DNA of 64,000 bases from Pseudaminobacter soli (ex Li et al. 2025) (GTDB lineage Bacteria > Pseudomonadota > Alphaproteobacteria > Rhizobiales > Rhizobiaceae): positions 186,001 through 250,000 of the forward strand of contig NZ_JARXVF010000001.1 in assembly GCF_029892515.1 (NCBI RefSeq), given 5' to 3'. Made by a program: the position numbers and the translations under genes. Below, in pieces: positions 24,730 through 32,699 of the stretch (the stretch's first letter is position 1; each line of letters opens with the position of its first letter). A model generated the notes under the pieces. That model was given only the letters and a program-made list of their open reading frames with translations. It was not told the DNA's origin and made no database searches.

Positions 24730-24876
24730 ACCCCCACCCATAACCCCTCCCCACAAGGGGGAGGGAGACTTGCGGAAGTGCTTCCTGCACCAGATTCGGC
24801 AATGTCGGCCGAGAGGAAAACGGAAGCGCGAAACAGTTCCCCTCCCCCTTGTGGGGAGGGGTTAGGGGTGGGGGTA
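24729..24876. repeat. Inverted-repeat element with 37-bp arms between moxR and coxE
   Basis: Left arm 24729-24765 and right arm 24840-24876 are reverse complements with one mismatch in 37, separated by 74 bp. Arm core: CCCCTCCCCACAAGGGGGAG. The arm contains its own short palindrome (CTCCCC/GGGGAG), so the element can fold in several ways. C/G-rich repeats of this kind are frequent in Mesorhizobium-type genomes. It has no transposase and may be a MITE-like or processing element. One arm provides the ribosome-site-like GGGTGGGGGT before coxE. Confidence 0.85.
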
Positions 24877-24902
24877 AATCGACACCACGCCACCATCACC
24901 AA

Positions 24903-25829
24903 CTACTCCGCCGCCGACAGCTCGGCCTTCACTTCCTGGAGGATGCGGCGGCCTTCGCCTTGCTGGATGCGCGCGATGTCGTCCTGGTATTTCAGCAGAA
25001 CGCCGATCGTGTCGGACACCGTTTCGGGATCGAGCGCGACTTTGTCGAGCTCGGTCAGCGCGCTCGCCCAGTCGATGGTCTCGGCCACGCCAGGCGCCTT
25101 GAACAGTTCGATCTCGCGCAGCTTCTGGATGAAATTCACCACCTCGGTGGACAGGCGACGGTTGGCGTCCGGCACCTTGCGGCGCACGATCTCCAGTTCG
25201 CGCGCGGCATTGGGATAGTCGACCCAGTGATAGAGGCAGCGCCGCTTCAGTGCGTCATGGATTTCACGCGTGCGGTTGGAAGTGATGATGACGATCGGCG
25301 GCTCCTCGGCCTTGATCGTGCCGAGTTCCGGCACCGTCACCTGGAAATCGGACAGGATTTCGAGAAGGTACGCCTCAAAAGCCTCGTCGGTGCGGTCGAG
25401 CTCGTCGATAAGGAAGATCGGTGCGGCCCCCGCTTTGCCGGTCAGTGCCTCGAGCACCGGGCGGCGGATCAGGTATTTTTCGGAGAAGACGTTGCGCTCC
25501 ATGTCGCGCCGGTCGACCTCGCCGGCCGCCTCCTCCATGCGGATTTCGATCATCTGGGCGGCGTAGTTCCACTCATAGACGGCAGAGGAAACGTCGAGCC
25601 CTTCATAGCATTGCAGGCGGATCAGCCGGCGGCCAAGCCCGCTGGCCAGCACCTTGGCGATTTCGGTCTTGCCCACGCCCGCCTCGCCTTCGAGGAACAG
25701 CGGGCGCTTCATGCGCAGGCTCAGGAACAGCACCGTCGCCAGCGCGCGGTCGGCAACGTAATCGGCCCCTGTCAGCATCTCCAGCGTTTCGTCGATGGAG
25801 TCGGGTACCGGCCGTGCCGCGTCGCTCAT
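24903..25829 (-). CDS. coxD: MoxR-family AAA+ ATPase, CoxD-like
   Basis: Protein of 308 aa with Walker A GEAGVGKT (48-55), Walker B IFLIDELDR, sensor 1 IITSNRTREI and arginine-finger region LKRRCLYHW. The insert VYEWNYAAQMIEIRMEEAAG is typical of the CoxD/MoxR group. With the VWA protein downstream it likely forms a chaperone-like pair for assembly of a molybdenum hydroxylase. The ATG has GGAG 5 nt upstream. It follows the flavin reductase gene by 16 bp, and an inverted repeat separates it from coxE. Confidence 0.92.
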   Translation of the reverse strand: MSDAARPVPDSIDETLEMLTGADYVADRALATVLFLSLRMKRPLFLEGEAGVGKTEIAKVLASGLGRRLIRLQCYEGLDVSSAVYEWNYAAQMIEIRMEEAAGEVDRRDMERNVFSEKYLIRRPVLEALTGKAGAAPIFLIDELDRTDEAFEAYLLEILSDFQVTVPELGTIKAEEPPIVIITSNRTREIHDALKRRCLYHWVDYPNAARELEIVRRKVPDANRRLSTEVVNFIQKLREIELFKAPGVAETIDWASALTELDKVALDPETVSDTIGVLLKYQDDIARIQQGEGRRILQEVKAELSAAE

Positions 25830-25845
25830 TGCGTCTCCGTGGGCC

Positions 25846-26346
25846 TCACCGGCCGAGTACGTGATAGCCGCGATCGTGATAGATCAGCGGCTTGAAGTTA
25901 TTGCTCACCCGCAGGCCTGTCACCTTGCCAAAAAGCACACGATGGGTGGCGAGGTCCTTGGTGTCGACGAGTTCGCAGTCGAACACGGTCAGCGCGTCGG
26001 TCAGCGTCGGCGCGCCGCTCGCAATCGTCTCCCACTCGCCGAGAGCAAAACGCTCCTCGGTGGGCAGGCGGGTGATGCCGGAGAAGGCCGCCGCCAACTC
26101 CTGATGATGCGCGGCAAGCGTGTTGAGCGCGAAATTGCCGTTCTTGATGAAGAGATCGTTGTTGGGGTTCTCGCGGTTGAGACACACCAGGATCATCGGC
26201 GGGGTGTCGGAAACCGAGCAGGCCGCAATCACGGTTGCGCCACGTCGCCCAGCCTTGCCGTCGGTCGTCACGACATGGACAGCACCGGCGAAATGAGCCA
26301 TCGCGTCGCGATAGGCCTGCGGCTCGACATCATATTTCTTCAACAC
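25846..26346 (-). CDS. Flavin reductase family protein (RutF/HpaC-like)
   Basis: Protein of 166 aa of the split-barrel flavin reductase family: YRDAMAHFAGAVHVVTT, GATVIAACSVSDTPPMILVCLNREN, FALNTLAA and the C-terminal PLIYHDRGYHVLG. Such proteins reduce FMN or FAD with NAD(P)H to feed a partner monooxygenase. Length and ends match RutF. A GTG at 26346 is taken as start because homologous proteins begin near here; an earlier open stretch to 26541 reads back into the divergent promoter. It may be the first gene of the leftward cox-like operon, 16 bp before moxR. Confidence 0.85.
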   Translation of the reverse strand: MLKKYDVEPQAYRDAMAHFAGAVHVVTTDGKAGRRGATVIAACSVSDTPPMILVCLNRENPNNDLFIKNGNFALNTLAAHHQELAAAFSGITRLPTEERFALGEWETIASGAPTLTDALTVFDCELVDTKDLATHRVLFGKVTGLRVSNNFKPLIYHDRGYHVLGR

Positions 26347-26528
26347 CAGAGAGATTCCCGCGATTGTCAGTTGCCCGCTATATATGCCCGCTATTACCGC
26401 GTCACAAGCAAGGCGGCTTGGGCCAGTCAAGTAAGTCAAGGAATTAGCTTGTTGCGGAAATTCGGGGCAGCCTTTACGTCTTGGCCCGAAATGACGCCGG
26501 CTATCGCTCGCCGGCAGTGGGGAAAGGC

Positions 26529-27599
26529 ATGCGGATTGCACGTTTCGTCATAGGCGCCTTGGCTGGCCTGTTCATGGCCGGGTCGGCGCATGCCGAAGCG
26601 CTGCGCCTTGGCGTGGCGGCTCCGCTCAGCGGCGCCTCGGCCGTCCTTGGCGCGCAGATCCGCGCCGGCGTGCAGGCCGCAGCTGAAGACGGCTCGGTGA
26701 CGCTCGAGATCGTCGACGATGCCTGCACGGCCGATGGCGGCACAAAGGCCGCCAAGCAATTCGCCAAAGCCAAGGTGCAGGCCGTGGTCGGCTTCCTTTG
26801 CGGCGAAGCCATCGAAGCTGCGATGCCGATCCTGAAAGATGCCGGCATTCCCGTCATCACCATCGGCGTGCGCACCGACAGCCTCACTGACCAGCGCGAA
26901 AAAGCCGGCTGGCCGGTGTTCCGCCTTGCCCCCCGCGCCGACAGCGAACACGAAGCGACTGGCCGGCTGCTGACAAGGCTCTGGCGCGACAAGCTGTTCG
27001 CGATCGTCGACGACGGCACCATCTATGGCCGCGAACTCGCCGAGAGCTTTCGCACTGCTGCCCAGCAGGACGGGCTGAAGCCAGTCTTCAACGACACGTT
27101 CCGGCCTCAACTCGACAACCAGGTCGCACTCGTCGGCCGCCTGCGCAAGGCGGGGGCCACGCATGTCTTCGTCGGCGGCGACCGCGACGACGTCGCGATC
27201 ATGGCGCGCGATGCCCGCAAGATCGGCTTGAACATGGTGTTCGCCGGCGGTGAAACCCTACGCGCGGCCCCTGGTCCCGTGCCGCTGGCTGCCGGCACGC
27301 TGATGATCGCCCTGCCCGAATGGCAGGAGGTCGCCGAACCCGCCGTGGCCGAGAAATTCAAGACCAATGGGGTCATCCCCGACGGCTATGTCCTGCCAGC
27401 CTATGCGGCCGTCGAAGTCGTCCGCGCGGCGGCGGCCGATGCGAGCGCGAGCGGCGACCTCAAGAAGGCGCTCACCGAACATGATTTCCAGACGACAATC
27501 GGCCTTGTAAGGTTCGATGCCAAGGGCGATCTGTCCGACAACCCGTACCGCGTCTTGCGCTACGACGGGACGCGCTTCGTGCCCGTGGAGGTGCAATGA
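26529..27599 (+). CDS. Branched-chain amino-acid-type ABC substrate-binding protein (orphan)
   Basis: Protein of 356 aa with a signal peptide (MRIARFVIGALAGLFMAGSAHA) and a type I periplasmic binding fold: LRLGVAAPLSGASAVLGAQI, AKVQAVVGFLCGEAIEAAMPIL, PVFRLAPRADSEHEATGRLL. It belongs to the Liv/urea/amide group that normally serves a LivFGHM transporter, but no permease or ATPase gene is next to it. The start at 26529 fits the signal peptide. Its stop overlaps the following S58 peptidase ATG by 4 bp (ATGA), so the two are translationally coupled. The ligand cannot be told. Confidence 0.9.
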   Translation: MRIARFVIGALAGLFMAGSAHAEALRLGVAAPLSGASAVLGAQIRAGVQAAAEDGSVTLEIVDDACTADGGTKAAKQFAKAKVQAVVGFLCGEAIEAAMPILKDAGIPVITIGVRTDSLTDQREKAGWPVFRLAPRADSEHEATGRLLTRLWRDKLFAIVDDGTIYGRELAESFRTAAQQDGLKPVFNDTFRPQLDNQVALVGRLRKAGATHVFVGGDRDDVAIMARDARKIGLNMVFAGGETLRAAPGPVPLAAGTLMIALPEWQEVAEPAVAEKFKTNGVIPDGYVLPAYAAVEVVRAAAADASASGDLKKALTEHDFQTTIGLVRFDAKGDLSDNPYRVLRYDGTRFVPVEVQ

Positions 27600-28609
27600 G
27601 CTTCAAGGCCGGCCCCCGCAATCTCATCACCGACGTCGCCGGGCTGAAGGTCGGCAACTCCGCTGACGCGAAGCTGAAATCGGGCGTGTCCGTAGTGCTC
27701 TGCGACGAGCTGGCGGTGGCCGGCGTGCAGGTGCTGGGCGGTGCGCCCGGCACGCGCGAGACCGATCTTCTTGAGCCGCACAATTCGGTCGAGGCGATCA
27801 ATGCCGTGGTGCTTTCAGGCGGCTCGGCTTTCGGGCTGGACTCCGCGTCTGGCGTGCAGGCGGCGCTGCGCGAGCGCGGCATCGGCTTTGCCGTGGCCGA
27901 CCAGCGCGTCCCCCTCGTTCCCGGCGCCATCCTGTTCGACCTGATCAATGGCGGCGACAAGAACTGGGGCCGCTATCCGCCCTATCGCGAGCTCGGCTAC
28001 GAGGCGGTGCAGAACGCAGCCGTCGATTTCGAGATTGGCACCGCCGGCGCCGGCACTGGCGCGCTCGTGGCTGGCCTGAAAGGTGGGCTCGGCTCGGCCT
28101 CGACCGTTCTGCCAAACGGCATCACCATCGGCGCGCTGGTGGCGGCAAATCCCGTCGGCGCGGTCACGGTCGGTCGCAGCCGGCATTTCTGGGCCGCGCA
28201 TTTCGAGATCGGCGACGAGTTCGGCGGGCTTGGCCTGCCCTCGCCTCTGCCTGCTGAAGCGACCGACATCGAACTGAAATTCCGACAGCGGCCGGTCGCC
28301 GGCGCCAACACCACGATTGCCGTGATCGCCACCGACGCGGTTCTGACCAAGCCTGCCGCCAAGCGCCTGGCGATTGCCGCGCATGACGGCTTTGCCCGCG
28401 CCATCTGGCCGACCCATACGCCGATGGACGGCGACCTCGTCTTCGCGCTGGCCACTGGAAAGAGCGGCATCGCACCCGATGCCGACGACATCACCGACCT
28501 TTACGCAGCAGCGGGAGCCACCATGGCGCGCGCCATCGCGCGGGCGGTGTATTCGGCGACGCCCGCGCCCGGCGACCTCATGCCTGTGTGGTCTTCGCTG
28601 TCGAGGTGA
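27596..28609 (+). CDS. P1/S58 family peptidase (DmpA/BapA type)
   Basis: Protein of 337 aa. Family marks: ITDVAGLKVGN, VVLSGGSAFGLDSASGVQAAL, GRYPPYRELGYEAV and a likely self-cleavage site at N238-T239 in VAGANTTIAVIATDA. S58 proteins cut themselves into alpha and beta chains, exposing an N-terminal nucleophile (Ser in DmpA; Thr is expected here). They act as L-aminopeptidases, D-amidases or beta-peptidases. There is no signal peptide, so it is cytosolic. It overlaps the upstream binding-protein gene by 4 bp, and its end overlaps the convergent DUF2171 gene by 32 bp. Confidence 0.9.
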   Translation: MSFKAGPRNLITDVAGLKVGNSADAKLKSGVSVVLCDELAVAGVQVLGGAPGTRETDLLEPHNSVEAINAVVLSGGSAFGLDSASGVQAALRERGIGFAVADQRVPLVPGAILFDLINGGDKNWGRYPPYRELGYEAVQNAAVDFEIGTAGAGTGALVAGLKGGLGSASTVLPNGITIGALVAANPVGAVTVGRSRHFWAAHFEIGDEFGGLGLPSPLPAEATDIELKFRQRPVAGANTTIAVIATDAVLTKPAAKRLAIAAHDGFARAIWPTHTPMDGDLVFALATGKSGIAPDADDITDLYAAAGATMARAIARAVYSATPAPGDLMPVWSSLSR

Positions 28610-28889
28610 TCGGCTGGTGGCCGTCCTCTTCTTCCTCGAAGGTGACGGCGACATCCGAATTGGCCGACAGGCGCACCTTGTCGCCCTCCACCTCGGCCAC
28701 GAGTGCTAGCGGGATAAAGTGGTTGTGATGGCGGTGCGAGCCCTGCCCGCTATCCTGCTTCGAAAGCATGATGCGCTGGCCGGTCACCGCCTCGACGGAG
28801 CCTATATGCACGCCATCGGCGCCGATGACCTCCATGTGCTCGCGGATCTGATGAATGGCTTCTTCGCGTAACTGGTCGGCGGCGGTCAC
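28578..28889 (-). CDS. DUF2171 family protein
   Basis: Small protein of 103 aa. IREHMEVIGADGVHIGSVEAVTG is the core of DUF2171; a His-rich SHRHHNHFIPLALVAEVEGDKVRL follows. These proteins form a small beta-barrel resembling PRC-barrel domains; function is unknown. The start is a GTG at 28889 with GGGAGG 8 nt upstream, stronger than any alternative. It is transcribed toward the S58 peptidase gene and shares 32 bp of coding 3' end with it. Confidence 0.85.
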   Translation of the reverse strand: MTAADQLREEAIHQIREHMEVIGADGVHIGSVEAVTGQRIMLSKQDSGQGSHRHHNHFIPLALVAEVEGDKVRLSANSDVAVTFEEEEDGHQPITSTAKTTQA

Positions 28890-29050
28890 GGCTCTATCCT
28901 CCCTTCGGCGGGCTTGCCCGGATAACGCCTCGTGGCGGATTTGGATGCATATCTGCCCCCGACCTCCATTTGCTGGTAAGCTCCATGCATTGAGCAATGG
29001 GGCTTGGTCTGTTAGGAGCCCCCCATTCAACGCTTAACGGACAGCTCGAC

Positions 29051-30358
29051 ATGATCCCTCGCTATTCGCGCCCGGAAATGGTGGCCATCTGGTCGCCGGA
29101 AACCAAGTTCCGCATCTGGTTCGAGATCGAGGCCTATGCCTGCAATGCGCTGGCCGAGATCGGCGTCATCCCCAAGGAAGCGGCGAAGACGATCTGGGAA
29201 AAGGGCGGCGCGGCCAAGTTCGACGTGGCGCGCATCGACGAGATCGAAGCCGTCACCAAGCATGACGTCATCGCCTTTCTGACGCATCTGGCCGAATTCA
29301 TCGGTCCCGACGCCCGCTTCGTCCACCAGGGCATGACCTCGTCGGACGTGCTCGACACCACGCTCAACATCCAGCTGGTGCGTGCGGCCGACCTGCTCCT
29401 GGCTGACATGGACCGCGTTCTGGCCGCGCTGAAGACGCGCGCCTTCGAGCACAAGGATACGGTTCGCATTGGTCGCAGCCACGGCATCCATGCCGAGCCG
29501 ACCACGATGGGCCTCACCTTCGCCCGCTTCTATGCCGAAATGTCGCGCAACCGGGCTCGCCTGGTTGCCGCGCGCGCAGAAATCGCCACCGGCGCCATTT
29601 CGGGCGCGGTCGGCACCTTTGCCAATATCGATCCCTATGTTGAGGAATATGTCTGCGCCAAGCTCGGTCTAGCGCCGGAGCCCGTCTCCACGCAGGTCAT
29701 CCCGCGCGACCGGCACGCCATGTTCTTCGCCACGCTCGGCGTCATCGCTTCCTCGATGGAGAATGTCGCGATCGAAATCCGCCACATGCAGCGCACCGAG
29801 GTGCTCGAGGCAGAAGAATTCTTCTCGCCGGGCCAGAAGGGCTCGTCGGCCATGCCACACAAGCGCAACCCGGTGCTGACCGAAAACCTCACCGGCCTCG
29901 CGCGCCTCGTGCGCATGTCGGTCACGCCAGCGATGGAAAACGTGGCGCTCTGGCACGAGCGCGACATCAGCCATTCGAGCGTCGAGCGCGCCATTGGCCC
30001 CGACACCACGATCACCCTCGACTTCGCGCTGAACCGGCTCGCCGGCGTCATCGAGAAGCTGGTGATCTACCCCGAAAACATGATGAAGAACCTGAACAAG
30101 TTCCGGGGCCTGGTGCATTCGCAGCGCATGCTTCTGGCGCTGACGCAGGCCGGCGTGTCCCGCGAGGACGCCTATCGCCTCGTCCAGCGCAACGCCATGA
30201 AGGTCTGGGAAGAAGGCAAGGATTTCCTTGAGGAACTCTTGGCCGACGAGGAAGTGCGCGCAGCACTTTCCGAAGAGGACATCCGCGAAAAGTTCGACCT
30301 CGGCTACCACACCAAGCATGTCGACACGATCTTCAAGCGGGTGTTCGGAGAAAGCTGA
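29051..30358 (+). CDS. purB: Adenylosuccinate lyase
   Basis: Protein of 435 aa, the normal size. It shows the fumarase-superfamily blocks: MTSSDVLDTTLNIQL with the catalytic region, RSHGIHAEPTTMG, and the signature loop GSSAMPHKRNP. It cleaves SAICAR to AICAR and adenylosuccinate to AMP in purine synthesis. The ATG at 29051 (MIPRYSRPEM) matches homologues; the track of open codons runs 18 further. It stands alone but within 4 kb of the purC-purS-purQ-purL run. A strong terminator follows. Confidence 0.97.
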   Translation: MIPRYSRPEMVAIWSPETKFRIWFEIEAYACNALAEIGVIPKEAAKTIWEKGGAAKFDVARIDEIEAVTKHDVIAFLTHLAEFIGPDARFVHQGMTSSDVLDTTLNIQLVRAADLLLADMDRVLAALKTRAFEHKDTVRIGRSHGIHAEPTTMGLTFARFYAEMSRNRARLVAARAEIATGAISGAVGTFANIDPYVEEYVCAKLGLAPEPVSTQVIPRDRHAMFFATLGVIASSMENVAIEIRHMQRTEVLEAEEFFSPGQKGSSAMPHKRNPVLTENLTGLARLVRMSVTPAMENVALWHERDISHSSVERAIGPDTTITLDFALNRLAGVIEKLVIYPENMMKNLNKFRGLVHSQRMLLALTQAGVSREDAYRLVQRNAMKVWEEGKDFLEELLADEEVRAALSEEDIREKFDLGYHTKHVDTIFKRVFGES

Positions 30359-30396
30359 TCTCGCGAAACCGAGAGTCACAGACTTCCTAAAAAAAG

Positions 30397-30432
30397 AAGG
30401 GCCTGCGCAGCGTGGCGCAGGCCCTTTTCTTT
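30397..30432 (+). terminator. Rho-independent terminator of purB
   Basis: A 12-bp perfect stem AAGGGCCTGCGC/GCGCAGGCCCTT followed by TTCTTTT, 38 bp after the purB stop. A preceding A-run makes it usable from both sides, including for the convergent VOC gene. Confidence 0.9.
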
Positions 30433-30447
30433 TGTATTCGATTAGTG

Positions 30448-31260
30448 TCAAGCCTTGCCTGGCACCGTCCTGATCACGGTGCCCCAAGGGTCTTCCCGGG
30501 TCTCGTTCGCCTTGGCGTTCGCCGAGCGCATCTCGACCCAGCTCAGGCCCGTGCGGCTGGCGTCGCGCTTGCCGGCATGCGGGCTCTGCCAGGAATTGGC
30601 GGCGATGTGGTGGTGATAACCACCGGACGACAGGAACACCGCCTGCCCGCCATACACTGCCATGGTGTCGAAGCCGAATTCCTTGTTCCACCAGGCCTCG
30701 GCTTCCTTCGGATCGCCGACGCGCAGATGCACATGGCCGATAACGCTGTTTGCCGGCGCGCCCTTCCACTCCGCATTGTCGGCCGGCACCGAAGCCAGCA
30801 CGTCCGGCACATTCAGGCCAATCGTCGCCATTTCGACGTGCGAGCCGTGCCATTTCCAGTTTTCGCGTGGGCGGTCGGCATAGATTTCAATGCCGTTGCC
30901 TTCGGGATCGGTCAGATACAGCGCCTCGCTGACGAGATGGTCGGATGTGCCGTCGACCGGGATGCGGTGGTCGATCGCATGCCGGATCCAGCGGCCGAGA
31001 TCGGCGCGCTCGGGCAACAGAAACGCGGTGTGGAACAGTCCGGCGCTGCGCGGATCATCCGGCTTTGCCGCCCGATCGGCCTCGATGTCGAGCAGGGGCC
31101 GGCTTCCCACGCCAAGTGTGATGACCGAGCCGTCTCGCGACAGCTCATCGAGGCCCACCACCGCCCGGTAGTAGGCCGCGAGCTTGTCGGCGTCCTTCGC
31201 CTTGAGGCCGACGCGGGAAACGCTGACCGGCGTGGTGGCGGCAAATGGCAGTTCGCTCAT
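30448..31260 (-). CDS. VOC family protein, CatE-type catechol-2,3-dioxygenase-like
   Basis: Protein of 270 aa made of two VOC modules. The first has VSRVGLKAKDADKLAAYYRAVVGL and ALYLTDPEGNGIEIYADRP; the second has HVHLRVGDPKEAEAWWNKEFGF and a His-rich GGYHHHIAANSW. Metal ligand candidates are the module 1 Glu in GNGIEIY, H of VIGHVHL and H in FHTAFLL, which suits an extradiol-type site. It resembles Bacillus CatE. The aromatic substrate is not known. The ATG at 31260 has GGAG 7 nt upstream. Confidence 0.87.
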   Translation of the reverse strand: MSELPFAATTPVSVSRVGLKAKDADKLAAYYRAVVGLDELSRDGSVITLGVGSRPLLDIEADRAAKPDDPRSAGLFHTAFLLPERADLGRWIRHAIDHRIPVDGTSDHLVSEALYLTDPEGNGIEIYADRPRENWKWHGSHVEMATIGLNVPDVLASVPADNAEWKGAPANSVIGHVHLRVGDPKEAEAWWNKEFGFDTMAVYGGQAVFLSSGGYHHHIAANSWQSPHAGKRDASRTGLSWVEMRSANAKANETREDPWGTVIRTVPGKA

Positions 31261-31556
31261 GTTCGGCTCCGTGCGGCCGGCACCCACCGTCGCCCCAAGG
31301 GCGAACAAGCGGCGCTGCCGACCAGTTTGCGTCGTGTCAGGTTCAAATTCCCGGCCGACGCAATTGTTTCGTCTCCCAATAAATCGACCAGCAACACCGT
31401 TCACACAAGGCAGCAAGTTGCGAACACCGCGTTCACTAGATCGATTAGCGACGGCGCTGCCGCAATTACCGATTGTACCAAGCGGCGATAAGCGAAGACG
31501 CATTGGCTGCCCTTCTGCTAACTGGGGTAAGCAAAGATCTTATCCGAGTGCGGTTC
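31261..31556. other. Gene-free spacer between divergent genes
   Basis: About 296 bp between the CatE-like and GNAT genes, AT-richer than the genes around it. No ORF, hairpin or recognisable operator is supported. It must contain divergent promoters. Confidence 0.5.
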
Positions 31557-32030
31557 ATGAACACCGAGCAATCCTTCTCCCTGCGCCCCGCTCATCAAGG
31601 CGATGGCCAAGCTGTGTTCGACGTCACGCGCCTTTCCGTACGCGCGCTTGCGAAAAACCACTATTCGTCCGGGCAGATCGACGGCTGGATGGGAAATCGC
31701 ACTACGGAATACTATGAGGACCTCATCGCCATGGGGCGAATGGTCGTCGCCGAGCAAAACGGCAGGATCGTCGGCTTTGTCGACACCGAGCCCGGAGAGG
31801 TCACCCGGCTATTCCTCTTGGAGGAAGCAGCCGGTTCAGGCCTCGGCAAGCAGTTGCTCGAAATCGGCATCAAGAATGCCCGCTTGGGGCACAAAGGCCC
31901 GATCAAGGTCGAGTCCACGATCAATGCCGAGGGCTTTTATCGGAAGCATGGTTTTCGCACGATCGAGAGAGGCTTTTTCTCCCATGGCGTGGGCGGAGAC
32001 CCAATCGAAATCGTGCACATGGAGTTATAA
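31557..32030 (+). CDS. GNAT family N-acetyltransferase
   Basis: Protein of 157 aa with a full GNAT fold: FSLRPAHQGDGQAVFDVTRLSV, RMVVAEQNGRIVGFVDTE, the acetyl-CoA loop AAGSGLGKQLLE and the C-terminal YRKHGFRTIERG. It is of the YafP/PhnO-like small type. The substrate is unknown. The start at 31557 (MNTEQSF) is preferred though it lacks a strong ribosome site; the open frame extends to 31473. The next gene, a hydrolase, is 108 bp downstream on the same strand. Confidence 0.87.
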   Translation: MNTEQSFSLRPAHQGDGQAVFDVTRLSVRALAKNHYSSGQIDGWMGNRTTEYYEDLIAMGRMVVAEQNGRIVGFVDTEPGEVTRLFLLEEAAGSGLGKQLLEIGIKNARLGHKGPIKVESTINAEGFYRKHGFRTIERGFFSHGVGGDPIEIVHMEL

Positions 32031-32138
32031 CGGGAAGGAGTTGTTGCGTGCACTTGCCGTGGGCCGACCAAGGGATCACTGCTCATTCGAGCGCCTTGAA
32101 GGTTGCACCGCGGCGAAGGCGTCGCTACATGCGCGATC

Positions 32139-32693
32139 ATGAAGGTCAAAGACGCAGATATCCTCATCGTTCCCGGTTACACCAATTCCGGGCCGGACCA
32201 TTGGCAGAGCCGCTGGGAGTCAAAACTCTCGACGGCGCGCCGCGTCGAGCAGGCGGAGTGGTCCAAGCCCGTGCGCGAGGACTGGGTGGAAGCGGTCGCA
32301 AACGCGGTGAACGAGGCTGAAAAGCCGGTCGTCATCATCGCCCATTCGCTCGGGGTGCCGGCCGTCATCCACGCCGTACCGCTGTTCACGAAGCCGGTTG
32401 CCGGTGCCTTCCTGGTTGCTCCGCCGGACGTCGCCAATCCTGAGATCCGGCCGAAGCACCTGATGACCTTCGGCCCCTACCCGCGCGATCCGCTGCCGTT
32501 TCCGTCAGTGGTGGTGATGAGCAGCAACGACCCGTTCTGCTCGCAGGAGATGGCCGCCGACATCGCCGCAGCCTGGGGCTCGCAGCTGATCCATGCCGGA
32601 GAAGCCGGCCACATCAATGCTGACGCCGGCTACGGTCCATGGCCAGAAGGCTCGATGGCTTTTGCGAACTTCCTGTCGCGACTGCCTGGCTGA
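32139..32693 (+). CDS. RBBP9/YdeN-family alpha/beta hydrolase
   Basis: Protein of 184 aa. It has the short single-domain hydrolase pattern: ILIVPGYTNSGPDHWQSRWE, the nucleophile Ser in IIAHSLGVPAV, an Asp in MSSNDPFCS, and the His in AGHINADAGYGPWPEG. This is the DUF1234/RBBP9 group of serine hydrolases. The natural substrate is unknown. The ATG at 32139 (MKVKDAD) is chosen; a longer frame to 32103 lacks support. It converges on the aldolase gene with a 6-bp gap. Confidence 0.9.
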   Translation: MKVKDADILIVPGYTNSGPDHWQSRWESKLSTARRVEQAEWSKPVREDWVEAVANAVNEAEKPVVIIAHSLGVPAVIHAVPLFTKPVAGAFLVAPPDVANPEIRPKHLMTFGPYPRDPLPFPSVVVMSSNDPFCSQEMAADIAAAWGSQLIHAGEAGHINADAGYGPWPEGSMAFANFLSRLPG

Positions 32694-32699
32694 GCCGGG

